Shown: positions 35,701 to 48,700 of the stretch, in pieces
Layout of the letters: each line of letters opens with the position of its first letter
How positions within the stretch are numbered: position 1 is the stretch's first letter
The notes under the pieces: generated by a model
What the model was told of the DNA's origin: nothing
The model's input: the letters and a program-made list of their open reading frames with translations, nothing else
Database searches by the model: none
Assembly (NCBI GenBank): GCA_011009095.1
Contig: VTPC01000653.1
Location: 151,328-215,327 of the forward strand
From: Ignelater luminosus
Taxonomy: Eukaryota > Arthropoda > Insecta > Coleoptera > Elateridae
DNA: 64,000 nt
Direction of reading: 5' to 3'
Translations under genes and position numbers: made by a program

Positions 35701-35929
35701 TATTGGTAGTACATTTTTAAAGTTGAATGAACTTTTAAAATTATAAATAAATAATTAAATATAAACCGATTTAACTATTCTTTCCGATATTGTGCATAGA
35801 CATGCCAATTAGTTCAGATTTGTTTCGATTTGAGGATAAATTTTTAAAATTAGAAAACTCGAATCTTCATTATCAGAACTTACCTTTCCCAGAAATAAAT
35901 ATTATGATAAATAGGGATCGTTTAATTTT
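32701..35929. other. Possible upstream LINE remains, then AT-rich DNA
   Basis: 32701-33260 may contain degraded endonuclease sequence on the minus strand (frame 33261-33019, 80 codons, no firm motif). 33260-33700 is of mixed composition and unrecognised. 33700-35929 is very AT-rich, with long T runs and no recognisable gene except the weak exon candidate at 35194-35251. Confidence 0.4.
35194..35251 (+). other. Weak candidate for a 58-bp internal exon
   Basis: A T-rich tract ending in GTTTTCAG directly precedes 58 bp that end at a GTGAGT donor-like site (35252-35257). One frame is open and reads KYMKIPTTFQYKLEKRRWW. Good splice-like borders at both ends are what one expects of a small exon in a long intron, but such pairs also arise by chance in AT-rich DNA. 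No partner exons or homology were recognised. Confidence 0.15.
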
Positions 35930-38900
35930 TAAATTAGTACCGCAAGTCTCTTAGAAATATCACAAGATTTTAGGGTAACTCAGGAAACTCTTTATACTGC
36001 GACAAAACATCGAAAACGTCATAAAAAAATATCAATTTACAGGGGTGTCTTTTCTTCGCTAATTAGCGTTACTAAGAATTAGATTCTACAATACTATTTG
36101 TAGGTTAACTTAGGAATGTATAATGTAACTGAAAACAGCAGCAAACTATAGTAGACGCTTTCCGTCCGTAAATTAACCTTGAAAATAGTTAGATAAATTA
36201 TTCAGACGGCTGTTACTTGACTACACGATGATTTGCAGGTTAGTAATCAGAAGAAACTTCATCAACTATTATAGTCGACATTTTAGAATCTCCAAATAAT
36301 CTTGAAACGAGTCCTATAATTTGATCAAGCGGCTATTATTCGAATTTATGGCGATTTTTAGGTTGGCTCAGAACGTTTTCGCTTTCAGTCTTCTGCGAAG
36401 TCTCTAGAAAGCAATCAGAACCATCACCAACTATAGTAGACATTTCACCCTCTTGAAATAACCTTGAAAAGAGTCGTATAGATTGATGAAGTGGTTGTTG
36501 ATCGAATTTATTGCGATTTGTAGATTGGCTCAGAAAGGTTTTGTTTTTGTAATCTTCTGCGAAACTAGAAAGTAATCAGAAGCATCACCAGATCTAGTAC
36601 ACATTTTACACTCTTGAAATAACCTTGAAGAGAGTCGTATAGATTGATTAAGCGGTTGTTAAACGACTTTACGGCAATTTTTAGGTTAGCTCAGAAAGTT
36701 TTTTTTTGTAATCTTCTGCGAAATGTAGAAAGTAATCAGAAGCATTACCAGCTGTAGTAGATATTTCACCCTCTTGAGATAACCTTGAAAAGAGTCGTAT
36801 AGATTGATGAAGTGGTTGTTAATCGAATTTACTGCGATTGTAATTTGTAATCTTTTGCGAAACTAGAAAGTAATCAGAAGCATCACCAGATCTAGTACAC
36901 ATTTCACACTCTTGAAATAACCTTGAAGAGAGTCGTATAGATTGATCAAGCGGTTGTTACTTGAATTTACAGTAATTTGTAGGTTAGCTCAGAAAGATTT
37001 TCAACTTGTAATTTGCTGCGGAGTGTCTAAAAAGTAAAAGGGTGAATTATCACCTATAGTAGACACTTCCTACTGTCGAAGAAAGTTTCAAGAGAATGGG
37101 GTAGATTAATCAAACGACTGTTCCACGGCTTCTTTTTGTAGATATTTCTACAAAACGTCTAGAATGTAATTAAACACATGACCAGCTATAGTAGACACTT
37201 CCTACTGTCGAAGAATCCATGATGAGATTTAGCTAAACGGCTGTTACTCGTCTTTACTGCAATTCCCAAGGTTGCTCAGGAAGCATTTCTTGGTGGATTC
37301 TTTTAGCAAACGTCTAGAATGTAATCAAACACATGACCAGCTATAGTAGACAATTTCCACTGTCGAAGAAACCTTGAAGTGAGTGCGGTAAATTAATCAA
37401 ACGACCGTTACTAGTCTTTACGACAGTTTCCAAGGTGGCTCAGGAACCGTCTGTTTATAGATTCTTCTACAAAACGTCTAGAATGTAATCAAACACATGA
37501 CCTGCTATAGCAGACATTTCCTACTGTCGCAGAAACCTTGAAGAGATTTAGGTAGATTAATCACAGCGCTATTACACGTCTTCACGACAGTTTCCAAGGT
37601 TGCCCAGGAAGCTTCTCTTTGTAGATTTTTTTACAACATGTGTAGAATATAATCAAACACATGACCAGCTATAGTAGACACTTCCTACTGTCGAAGAAAC
37701 CTTGAAAAGATATAGGTAAATTAATCAAACGACTACTATTTGTCTTTACGACAGTTTTCACGGTTGCTCAGGAAGCTTTTCTTTGTAGATTTTTCTACAA
37801 AATGTCCAGAATGTAATCGAACACATGGCCTGCTATAGCAGACACATCCTACTGTCAAAGAAACCTTGAAGAGATTTACATAAATTAATCAAACCGCTGT
37901 TACTCATCTATACGACAGTTTTCAAGATTGCTCAGGAAGCATCTCGTTGTAGATTCTTCTACAAAATCTCTTGAATGTAATCAAACACACGACCAGCTAT
38001 AGTAAACACTTCCTACTGTCGAAGAAACCTTGAAAAGATCTACGAAAATTAATGAAACGGCTGTTACTCGTCTTTATGGCAATTTTCAAGGTTGCTCAGA
38101 AAGCTTCTCTTTGTAGATTCTTCTACAAAACGTCTAGAAAGTAATCCAACGCATGGCAAGCTATAGCAGACACCTCCTACTGTCAAAGAAACCTTGAAGG
38201 GATTTACGTAAATTAATCAAACGACTGTTTTACATCTTTACGGCAGTTTCCAAGGCTGCTCAGGAAGCTTGTTTTTGTAGATTCTTCTTCAAAACGTCTA
38301 GAATGTAATCGAACTCATGACCAGCTACAGCAGACACTTCCTACTGTCAAAGAAACTATGGAGAGATTTACCTAAATTAATCAAACGGCTGTTACTCGTC
38401 TTTCCGACAGTTTCCACGATTGCTCAGGAAGTTCCTCTTTGTAAATTATTTTTAAAAACGTCTAGAATGTAATACAACACAGGTCCGAAAAACCTTGCAG
38501 AGATTTAGCTAAATTAATCAAACGGCTGTTACTCGTCTTTACTGCAATTCCCAAGGTTGCTCAGGAAGCGTCTCTTGGTGGATTCTTTTAGCAAACGTCT
38601 AGGATGTAACCAAACACATGACCAGCTATAGTAGACACTTTTCACTGTCGAAGAAACCTTGAAGGGATTGCGGTAAATTAATCAAACGACCGTTACTCGT
38701 ATTTAAGACAGTTTCCAAGGTGGCTCAGGAAGCGTCTATTTATAGATTCTTCTACAAAACGTCTAGAATGTAATCAAACACATGACCTGCTATAGCAGAC
38801 ACTTCCTACAGTCGAAGAAGCCTTGAAGAGATTTAGGTAGATTAATCACAGCGGTATTACTCATCTTTACGACAGTTTCGAAGGTTGCCCAGGAAGCTTC

Positions 38901-39990
38901 TCTTTGTAGATTTTTCTACAACATGTGTAGAATATAATCAAACACATGACCAGCTATAGTAGACACTTCCTACTGTCGAAGAAACCTTGAAAAGATCTAG
39001 CTAAATTAATCAAACGGCTGTTACTCGTCTTTACGACAGTTTCCAAGGTTACTCAGGAAGCTCTTCTTTGTAGATTGTTCTACAAAGCATCTGAAATGTA
39101 ATCTGACACATGACCTGCTATAGCAGACACTTTCCTTGTCGAATAAACCTTGAAGATATTTAGGCAAATTAATCAAACGGCTGTTACTCGTTTCACGACA
39201 ATTTCCAAGGTTTCTCAGAAAGCTTTTCATTGTAGAATCTTCTGCAAAACGCCTAGAATGTAATGAGACACATGACCAGCTATCATATACACTTCCTACT
39301 GTCAAAGAATCCTGAAAAGGTTTACGTAAATTAATCAAACGGTTGCTATTCGTTTTTACGACAATTTTTAAGTTTGCTCGGGAATCTTTTCTGTGGAGAG
39401 TTTTCTAAAACGCATCTAGAATGCAACCTAAAACAACACCAACTATAGTAGACATTTTTAATTCTTGGTATAACTAAAAAAAAGGAGTCAGTCAAATTAA
39501 TTAAACGGCTGTTACTCGACTTTAGGACTATTTGTTAGTTAGCTCAGGAAGCTTCTCTTTGGAGATTCTTCTAAAAAACATCTGGAATGTAACCTAAAAC
39601 AGCACTATCTTTCTTGTTCTTGAACGAACCTTGAAGAAAGTTAGATAAATTAATTAACGACCTTTTACTTGTCTACGGCAAATTGTTGGTTAGCTCAGCA
39701 AACTTTTTTTTGTGAAGTTTTTTTAAAAAGTGCCTAGAAGGCTACTAAAAAACAGCACTTACTGTTTATAGTAGACACTTTATATTTTTTTTAATTAATT
39801 ATCCTAAAGACTGCTGGTGCACTGCAGGACAATTTGTGGGTTAGCTCGAGGGAGTTTCCATTGCATATTCTTTCAAAGGGTATCCAGTATCATAATGTAG
39901 TACGCATTTAACCTTTAAGACAGCCAAATTAATTATTCAAACAGCTGTTACTCGACTACTGTATGACAAGTTTTATTCTAACTCGTGACT
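35930..39990 (+). repeat. 164-bp satellite array with higher-order organisation
   Basis: About 25 tandem monomers. The landmark ACATGACCAGCTATAGTAGA and its variants recur with the GACC start at 37335, 37499, 37663, 37827, 37991, 38155 and 38319, each 164 bp apart, and again at 38620, 38784, 38948 and 39112. Other conserved parts are CTACTGTCGAAGAAACCTTG, TTAATCAAACGGCTGTTACT and GACAGTTTCCAAGGTTGCTC. One unit near 38480 is 27 bp short. Central units are very similar, while edge units (before 36400 and after 39400) are diverged. Units at 36430-36960 form a distinct subfamily. No coding function is seen; frames such as 39338-39021 are monomer translations. Confidence 0.97.
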
Positions 39991-42639
39991 TATGAAACTG
40001 CTATGCATCCTTTTGTTGTAAATTTAGATTTTTCTTATTTGTTGTTGAAGCAAGATCAATGTTTAACGTAAACTGTAATGACTGATTGCCAATAAAGAAT
40101 AGAAAGAAATGACAACGAAGCAATTATTATTTTCAATCTTTAATAATAAACGATTTGGACTTTCGAATTAGCGTCAGAGCTTATTAAAAAAATTCGTCAA
40201 ATGAATCTTGAATTCTTTATAATCTTGAACCGGAGTAATAAGAAGTTTTTACGGTCATTATGAATTAATGTGTATAATTTCCAGTTGTTTACGGTCTTCC
40301 AGCAACAACTATAACAATAATTTGAATCCCAAATGTTGTGTAGCCTAGATCAAATTAAATTAGTGTTTGGGGGATATAAGGCGTAAATCTAGTAAGCTTA
40401 TTGATGGGTCTAAAGTGGTTGTATCGATGTAACCTCCATAAATTAACTTCATGGGTAATTCCCATACAATATTGTCTATCAATTCCTGGCTGTTATGAAG
40501 GTCAGGTGAAGGTGTACATCGGTATTATCTTGTAAATAGCCACATTGAAGTTATTATTTTTTGTATAATCTTCTTGGAACTGGAATAAATGTAAAATTAA
40601 AAGGCAATAAGAATAGTAATAATACTTGCTTGTATGTATTTGTATTGATTTAACAAATTTGATATATTTGTTTGTTCATGAAGTCAAGGTGATCAACAAC
40701 GTTTACACTTATCGTTTTAACAATTAGCATAATCATCCGGTTATGAGATAAAAAGAGAAAATAATATAAATAAGAGGACCTGCTCGATATAAATTTCTTA
40801 TTCTAATAGAGAAAATTTTTGCCATCCATAAATAAAGGAATTTCCAAGTTTAACACTGTCGTAAACATAAAGTTAGTAAAGTTTAATCGTGAATTCGAAC
40901 AACTTCAACCTATTGTCACACAGATATCAGGAACTTTAGTTAGCTCATTTACGCTGACTTTATATAGGGATTCGGAAGTATTTTATCTTAGCTGTTATTA
41001 GATGTGTTCAGTGAATACTGCGATAGTCTTAATGACACTTCTTGTGTAAAGGCATTTTTTGTATTATGTGTAACATTTCTTTTATATTATATAAAAAGAA
41101 AAAGTTTTGGTACGCTTTAGTTTTCTTTCCAGTTTTGAAAGTAGTGAAACTTTTGGGAGTATGATGAGGAAAATATACACTTTGTAGTTTTGTTTTGTTG
41201 GGAAAATCTAATTTGAAAAATAGGAACGAAAAAGATTTTTCTTCAAACAAAAATAACCTATTTAAGTGAATCCTGGTTTTTGTCAATTATTTAATTGAGA
41301 TATTAAGGAATATTAAATATTTTGCGTAATGTCCTTTGAATTTGGGTAATTTTAATTCTGGCAATATGATTTGTTGATATTATTGTTAATCACAATTTTT
41401 TTCTTATTATTCATGAATATTTTAAGTGTTTCCTTGAAAACCATCCAATATAGGTTAACATGTTCAAATAAATAACTTTGTGTTAAATAATTTCAAGTTT
41501 TTAATCGAGAGATTTCTCATTGACCTTAAATGGAAGCGTGTTCGTGAAAAGTCAAGTATAATAGGCATTAGGTAAGAAGTTAACAAGAGCTGGATTATTC
41601 TGAAAACGTAAACACAATAAGAAAAAGTATTCACACATCCGAACACTCTCCAACAACGACAACAAATACATACAACACCCGGTACGTAAGTTTCGAAAGT
41701 CTTCGAGAAAGTTCAAGCGTGAATTTATCAGACAAAGGATGACTTTTATTGCAATCTGAGTTGAAATTCGCTTTTGAGACTCAAAAGAAAATAAAACGAC
41801 GACAAGAAAGAGAGGTCGCTGCTATATCAAAATCACTCTTTGACAGAAGAAACTCGTACTTTAAAAAGCTCCATCTAACAAAGCTGTAAGTGTAGTATGA
41901 AAAGATGTATAAAGCGCTTCAAAGAAAAGGTAGATTTTTGATTTAATCTCTTAGAAGAAAATGAGTCGAGTGTTCTGCACCTTTAAATATAAATAACATC
42001 TCAAAATTCGATTCTTCTAAGTAAAAGAATTTATTAAAAAATTTCTCATTTTTGTCTTTTTCAAAACGACTATTGTTGTTGACATTTCGTTGCTGTTTAC
42101 AAATGAGAGAACTTGATATTGATATTAAAGTTTCCCGAGTAAATTCTGAAATGATGTCATGTGTATACTTGTTATTGTTCTAATGGCTAATGGAATATTA
42201 TTAGCATCGAGTTTTATTAGGATTGTTTTTGTTGAAATGCTTCTGCTGAGCAGAATTTTAAATTTGAAAGAATTCCACGCCTTATTTTAATATTGTTGCT
42301 AACACGAACACTGATAGCTTGTTATGAATTCTCATTTAAACTTTTGTTCTTGTGTGGGTGGACATATTCCTTTGAATAATTTAGAAAGTTATATTTGGAA
42401 CAACAGACAAACAATCCCTTTGTCTTGTTCATTAATCAATATTCGTTTCAAACGAAAATGAAAACTTGTTTGGAAATATGTGAAGTTACGGCAAAGCAAT
42501 AAAAGTCTTTATTCATTTTTAATTGTACCGGGCGATTTTTAATAGCGGTAAGGTAGAAGCTTTTTATAATTGTCTCAGATCGTCAAAGAAAGTTTGAACT
42601 ACGCATAAGAAATAAATGATTCGTGGTTGCAAGTGAAAT
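39991..42639. other. AT-rich DNA without a recognisable gene
   Basis: Short open frames only (for example 41286-41029 and 41646-41464 on the minus strand), all of AT-driven composition (F, K, N, I). No TE motif recognised. Confidence 0.4.
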
Positions 42640-44185
42640 TTTCAGGTACGTCCCGACCTGGCCCGATTAGGAATAAACTTGACGCGGCCCGAAATAAACC
42701 CGATAAATTCTTGATTGGTCGCAATAGCCCGAGGGGTCTGAAAGCTCGACAGACTTGGGAGATCGGAACGACCCGACAGGGCCGGTAGCCTGACAGGTCC
42801 GAGACTTGTGAACGAATCGACAGGCCTGGATAACGCCTCACGAGTCCAAGAAACTTGAACGACCCGACAGGGACAGGAAGCCTGACAGGTCCGAGACTTG
42901 TGAACGATTTGGCAGACCTGAAGACCTAACAGGACAGGGAAGCCTGATAGATCGGAGATCCTTGAACAATTCGACAGACCTGAAGGACTCGACGGCACAG
43001 GGAAACCTGACAGGTCGGAGACCCTTGAACGATTCGGCAGACCTGAAAAACTCGACAGGGCCGAAAGCCCGACAGTTCCGAGATCCCTGAGAATCCTGAC
43101 AAACTCAAGACCCGAAGGATTCGGCAGGCCTGAAAAACTCGACAGGGCCGGAAACCTGGCAGGTCGGAGACCTTTGAAAGACTCGACAGGCTCCAAAGAC
43201 CCAATAGGGCCTGCAAGCCTGACAGGTGCAAGACCCGTAAACGATTCGGCAGGCCTGAAACACCCAACAGGGCCGGAAAGCCTCAGAAATCCGTGATATC
43301 TGAACGACTCAATAGGCCCCAACGACCCGATAGGGTCAGGAAGCCTGGCAAGTCCAAGATGCGTGAACGACACAAGAGGTTCGAACGAACCGACAGGACT
43401 GGGAAGCCTAGTAGACTCGAGACCCGTAAATGATTAGACAAGACTGAAAAACCCGACAGGGCCTGGAAATCTCACAGTTCCGACCCCCTGAACGACTCGA
43501 GGGGTCCCAAAGGCCCGATAGGGCCGAGAAGCCTGACTGGTCTGAGACCCGTGTACGATTCTGCAGTCCTGAAATGTCCAACAGGGTCAGGAAGCCTCAC
43601 AAGTCTGTGACACCTGAACGACTCAACAGATCTCAACGACCCGATAGGGTCAGGAAGTCTCAAAGGTCCAAGATCCCTAAACGACACAATAGGTTCGAGC
43701 GACCCGACAGGGCTGGGAAGCCTGACAGGCTCGAGATCCGTGAATGATTTGAAAAATTCGATAGGGCTTGGAAACCTCGCAGGTCCGAGAGCCCTGAACG
43801 TCTCGGCAGGCCCCAATGACCCGACAGGGTCAGGAAGCCTGACAGGTTCAAGATTCGTGAACGATTCGGCAGGCCTGAAAAACCCAACAGGGCCTGAAGC
43901 CTGGCAGGTGCGAGATTCCTGAACCACCCGGCAGGGCAGGGAAGCCTGACAGGTCTGAAACTCCTGAACGACCTGATAGGGCCGAGAAGCCTGCCTGGTT
44001 CGAGATTTAGGAACGATTTGGCAGGTTTGAAAGACCTGACAGGTCCGGGGAGTCTGGCAGTTTCGAGACCCCTGAACGATTAGGCAGATGCTAGAGGCCT
44101 CATAAGACCAAACGATCGGACAGATACGAAGTACTTTTTAAACTCTAAGACCCGCCCCGACCTAAACCCGAGCTTTGGGTAGAGT
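42640..44185 (-). repeat. GC-rich tandem-repeat island, copy 4 (inverted)
   Basis: In the minus orientation it shows the same units as the other islands and the shared right-end block (complement of CTTGACGCGGCCC at 42678-42690). Its left end (complement of about 44135-44175) reads CTCGGGTTTAGGTCGGGG, closely matching CTCGGGTTTGGGTCGGGC at the start of copy 5. Units contain phrases like GACAGGTCCGAGACTTGTGA (plus strand) that diverge from the other islands, suggesting separate local amplification. Minus-strand frames (43373-42642, 243 codons; 43927-43472) are repeat translations. Confidence 0.88.
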
Positions 44186-44609
44186 CGCGCAAAGGCTTCA
44201 GCAAGAAACCCAGGCTGTATAGACTTCTATGGCACAGTACGAGAATTTTCCGGCTTGATTCAGTATACAAATAATGCCCGGCCTTAGCCTGTACGAAAAT
44301 AACTCTCATCTGATTCAGTAAGGAAAAGTTTCTGGTCTAGTATAGTAGATTTTTCTCTTCGATGCAGTATGAAAGTAATATGTTAGAAAATACCGGCTGT
44401 CCAAGTATGAAACTAACCCTTCCCATTTAGTACGAAGAAGATCTCAGTCCGGTGTCGGCTGTGGATCGGTATAAAAATAACAAACTTGACAGCGATAAGT
44501 GCTGCATGCTCGAACGGGCCCATTAACCCAACCTATAAAACCTGATGAATTTTTAAAATGAAGCCCAGCCCAATTCGAACTCAAACTGATAGGAACCTTG
44601 ATTGGTTCT
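44186..44609 (-). repeat. Extension of island 4 with a second left-end-like sequence
   Basis: 44230-44480 is built of degenerate phrases like GATTCAGTATGAAAATAA. Near 44585-44540, on the minus strand, comes TTGGGCTGGGCTTCATTTTA, which resembles the left terminus of copy 5 (TTGGGTCGGGCCGGGCTTTA), so two termini lie in tandem. Nested insertion or an internal duplication of the element end could explain this. Confidence 0.5.
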
Positions 44610-45020
44610 TCTCATTTTACGTTGTTGACAATTTCTTTGATGTTAGGGACACATTTCCGCTATCAGGTCGGGTCTGTTAGCGTATGCCATCATTTTCTTC
44701 CCATAAGGAAATTTCTTCTCCTTTAATTAATTCTAGCTTTAGGAGTTTTTCTTTTTTGCGCTTTACACCTATCGTTCCTATGGCTAAAGTTACTTCCAGG
44801 GTCGCTTTGACTATTATTGAAATTACTTACTTCCTGTCTACTTCTTTAGCAGTGGCTTCTCGAACAAGACTTGCCTGCAAGATTTTATTCGCTATGACAG
44901 TTTTTTACTTTTCCTGTTGTTTTTCTTTCGGGTGTTAATTAGTGTTTCTGTACCTTTTAGGTGCAGCTTTTTAATTACGGGCAGAGCTTTAGCTGCCAGG
45001 CAGTGATAAAAGTTTTTATT
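44610..45020 (-). repeat. Dispersed repeat shared with 29.7 kb, coding-like on the minus strand
   Basis: Contains TTACGTTGTTGAC, GTTAGGGACACATTTCCG, TATCAGGTCGGG and TACTTCCAGGGTCG in the same order as 29745-30120. On the minus strand it reads LAAKALPVIKKLHLK, parallel to AEALLVIKKLER in the other copy, which suggests a shared ancestral coding sequence. The family was not recognised. Confidence 0.55.
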
Positions 45021-45099
45021 TATTCTGTGCTTTCCACATGACCTGACCCAGGAAAGCTATTTGTACGTTCGACCGTCCGTGGGAATCATTTCGGACCAC

Positions 45100-45730
45100 C
45101 TTCATTTATATCCAATGTCCTGAAAAGATACTAAAGAAGCAACCGAAAGCAAACAAGCCTGAAATAGGAAGGAGTATAGAGACATAGTTATGCTGTCATT
45201 GCTACAAAGAGGAACACATAGAGCATGGGGAGAAGGAAATCCCAACGACAGAATTAGAAATTAATTCAAATACATTGGCAGAACAAAGAAGCTACATTTT
45301 GAATAATAAATAAACTAACACAAGTAGTGGTCTAGCAGTCTAAGATTGAATTACATCAAGCAAGAAGAAATGGAAGATACTGGTAAGATAGTCCCAGGAT
45401 AAAAATGAATCTTGGGGAGAATCGTGTGAAGTAAAGAACTTTTACAAACAGAGAAGGCAAATGGATAAAGCGAGTACAAAGACGAACAACTCAGAGAGTG
45501 CCTTTTATAAACTCTCAGAGTATTCCAAGTAAGAAAACGAAAGAAAGAAAATAAAACATTGCCCTTCCTGAATATTGACACCATTATCAAAGAAACGACA
45601 AAAGAACATTGTTCTTGAACGCCAGACATCTGAGAAGACTGAATGAAGCCGATGAGTTTTCGACAAGAAAGACAGCAGAGTCAGCACTCCTCAAAAGCTG
45701 CTTCTCAGCACTGCTCCTAAAAACAATTCT
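45100..45730 (+). pseudogene. Possible gag nucleocapsid relic with a degenerate zinc knuckle
   Basis: The plus-strand frame from 45122 reads KILKKQPKANKPEIGRSIET, a stop, then LCCHCYKEEHIEHGEKEIPT. CCHCYKEEHIEHG fits the retroviral-type CCHC knuckle C-x2-C-x4-H-x4-C with the last Cys replaced by Glu. A Lys-rich segment before the knuckle is usual in gag nucleocapsids. Downstream, coding-like Lys/Ser/Glu-rich pieces continue to about 45700 with stops. No protease or RT follows in the next 4 kb. A chance match is possible because the motif is short. Confidence 0.3.
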
Positions 45731-48700
45731 AAATAACAACTAGACTGGTCTCACAGTGTAGACGACGTTTGTTTGGCCGTGTCCGTCCGCTCTCGGATAA
45801 ATAATCGAGGCATACGTCCAGCATGCTGACAAGCGATTCGGTTCATTCATTAATGTATTGTTCGACGCGTACGAAACAAAGTCCACTAAAAATCAAAAAT
45901 AACATCACAAAGCTTCGATGCGAACGTACACAGAGATAGTGTTTGACGACAACGGGACATCCCAGGCATGCTTTTTGAGTCCAAAGATCAAGACTTGGCT
46001 TGTAGGCCTGTCGTCGACCCTCTTCCAGCTAGCTGTGATGTGGAAGCAAAAGATTTTTTAAGCCAAAGAAATTCGGATCAGTCCTGATGGTTTGAACAAC
46101 TGAATTCTGCGACAACACTACTTACGACTTTCTTCTGATTCAAAAATCTGTTTAAATCCAAAAACAAAAGCAAAAGGCGTGGAGACTGTTTGTAAGAACC
46201 CTTTATGGCGCAGTTGTCTAGCATAGTAAAGCAGCCTATAACGGCCTCATTCGACCTGGCCACCCTCTCATCAAATGCGTCTTATCAGCAACATTCCTTC
46301 CAGGAATATTTCTTGATAAGGACATTAAGACTAATAATAGACTAAGGACTCTTCAAACCTTCCAGGGTCCTATTGGGCTTTCTAGTTCTGTTTCTCTCGT
46401 TTTGTAGTCTCCTACACAAGTCAATCATAAAATCTTCTCCAATTCAATTCAATTGATAAAAATGGAAGTCACAACTTAGATAACATTTAAGTTTTCCAAG
46501 TTTTTGGCTTTTCAACATAATTTCCACATAATTCGATCACAACAAGGTTTTTTAATAGAATAATCTACGAGTCTTATTATTTATTTTATTATTATTCCAA
46601 AAGGGTTTCTTAAAAGAAAAGGAATATTTTGTATTATCCGAGAGTTGAATTCGTACAAGAAGAGAGATTGCAACGACTTGCATTTGACACAGCCATTGTG
46701 GCCTTAAAAAGCTTTTTTGCGCTTTATTTCTTTTGAATCCATGCTAGGGAAACTAACTTGTGGCGCTTCGCGTCTGTGATATCCGACCCGACGGTCAAGT
46801 TTCGTAATTTCCTGAAGGGAGATTTTCTTGGCAGGAGTCTTGTATAGATGTTATTCCACACGTGGCAGCTTGCATCCGGTTTCCGCATGAAATTATGAGC
46901 TGTGATGTCTTTAGGTTGAATTAAACGGTTGAAGCTACTTGCAAACTCAAAAGTTTCAAGCTGAATTTCACTAATGCATCGTAAATTTGAAAGTTACGCC
47001 CAGATTCAATTTCTGTTGTTGTTCAAACAGTAAATCTATCGATTTGTTCTGGCTTTTCAATGCAAATTAATTGATAATGAAATTAAAAAGAAAATAAAAC
47101 GGAATGTTATCTTCTATTGTTCCTCCAAATTGAATAGTGTGGAAGTTAATTATTGCTAAAACAGCACGCAGTTGTAATTATTTATTTATTTTAGTTTGCA
47201 CCGAAGAATCTTTTTTAATAATCACGACGATTTATGTAAATTGACTCGTGCTAATTTAAATTTTTACTGGAGAAGCTTCTGCTTCTCCTCAAAACTATTT
47301 TCGTTGAACATCAACACACCTACCACATACAGTCACTCGGCAGCTGACGTTCCGACATCTTTCCCTGTCAATAATATTCTAGAATGCTTATTACCATACC
47401 TACGAGAGAAATTTGTGGTTTTGCCGAATGCTTTCGTCAAAGTTTAATAAGTTTACATACCATCTGTCACTTTTGATAAAATACGAGCAGTAAGGCCATG
47501 ATTAATAATAATAAAATGCAGCCTGGATAAATTTTGAAACCTTTCGAAAATGTTTTAATGTTAAAATCGATAACTACCTGGTATAACACACAATGCTATA
47601 TTCATTCATTTATTTATTTATTTATTCATTTAAAATCAATTTGTTCGCTGTAAATAGCTCGGTATAATGAAATATTTATAAGCCCTATTGTATTCCAAAG
47701 AAAATTAGTATGTCTTGTCATAGTTGACCTTGAATATTATCCTTTTTAGTGAGGTTCATTGTTGGTAGGTAAACGGGTCGATAAATTTTTTTTAATATAA
47801 AAAAATAAAGTTTATATCGCCGTATATTTTAATAAATAATAATGGCGCTACATCAATACTTTGAAAACAGAACTAGGTGTAGGTAATAATCGTGAAATAT
47901 CGTTGGGTAGTCGCTCGAATAATGTATTAAGAAGTTGGGAATTCGATTCCCAATGGATACAAAACAGAAACGAAATTTTCTTCAACAGAATGTTTTTCAC
48001 TTTCACTGGGTAAAAGTACATCTGTTTTAATAAAATTGCAAATGTTAAGAATTGTTTTTATTATTTTAAAGTGTTCAAGTGGCAAGACAGTTACATTAAC
48101 GTACAAATAGGTGCAGGTGGTGAGTAACCTTTTTAGAAGGGAATAGAAGTAATTAAGCAAATTTCTGGTTCCGCTTATTGCTATATCGATCGATTACAGA
48201 AGTGTAATGTTAATTAATATTCACATTTTGCAGATTCTTAAAAATTGAAATGTCTAATATTTAGGATGTAGACGCAAAAAATAACGTTACAACTCCCTTT
48301 TTGTAAAAATTGAATCAGAGATAATGTTGCAATAAGTAACTATGGTTTGCGTTGATTCAAACGAAAGAATGGATTAGACCCCATACGTAATTGTAGTACT
48401 GCATTAAGAGCCTACTGTGCATCTTGTGCCATTTCATTATTTAAATTGGCAAAGAAATCTTCCTTGATTCTAAAACATTAAACTTAAGCTGAATATTTTG
48501 CTTCAAGATTACAACTAGGAAATGCATGCACGGTGCAGTTTGGCAACCTTCCAGTGCATACTTGATGACTAACTCACTACAACACTAATTTCTAGTTTTT
48601 TGATGACCTTCTTTCTACAATTCTCTCTCTAACACTTCAATACTTAATATAAAAAGTCTTCATTATTATTAAAAAATAAATTATTATTAACCAAACGGAA

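Noticed and set aside
39021..39338. 105-codon minus-strand open frame
   Set aside because: It lies wholly within the 164-bp satellite and repeats the monomer translation.
36000..39990. CRISPR-like regular spacing
   Set aside because: The repeats are contiguous 164-bp monomers without unique spacers, in a eukaryotic context; this is a satellite.
42642..43373. 243-codon minus-strand open frame in island 4
   Set aside because: Repeat translation (FSGLPNRS..LSGF type) with a parallel frame at 43267-42926; no evidence of a gene.
47920..47960. tRNA-like T-arm (GGGAATTCGATTCCC)
   Set aside because: No matching acceptor, D-arm or anticodon arm upstream; the palindrome alone is not a tRNA.
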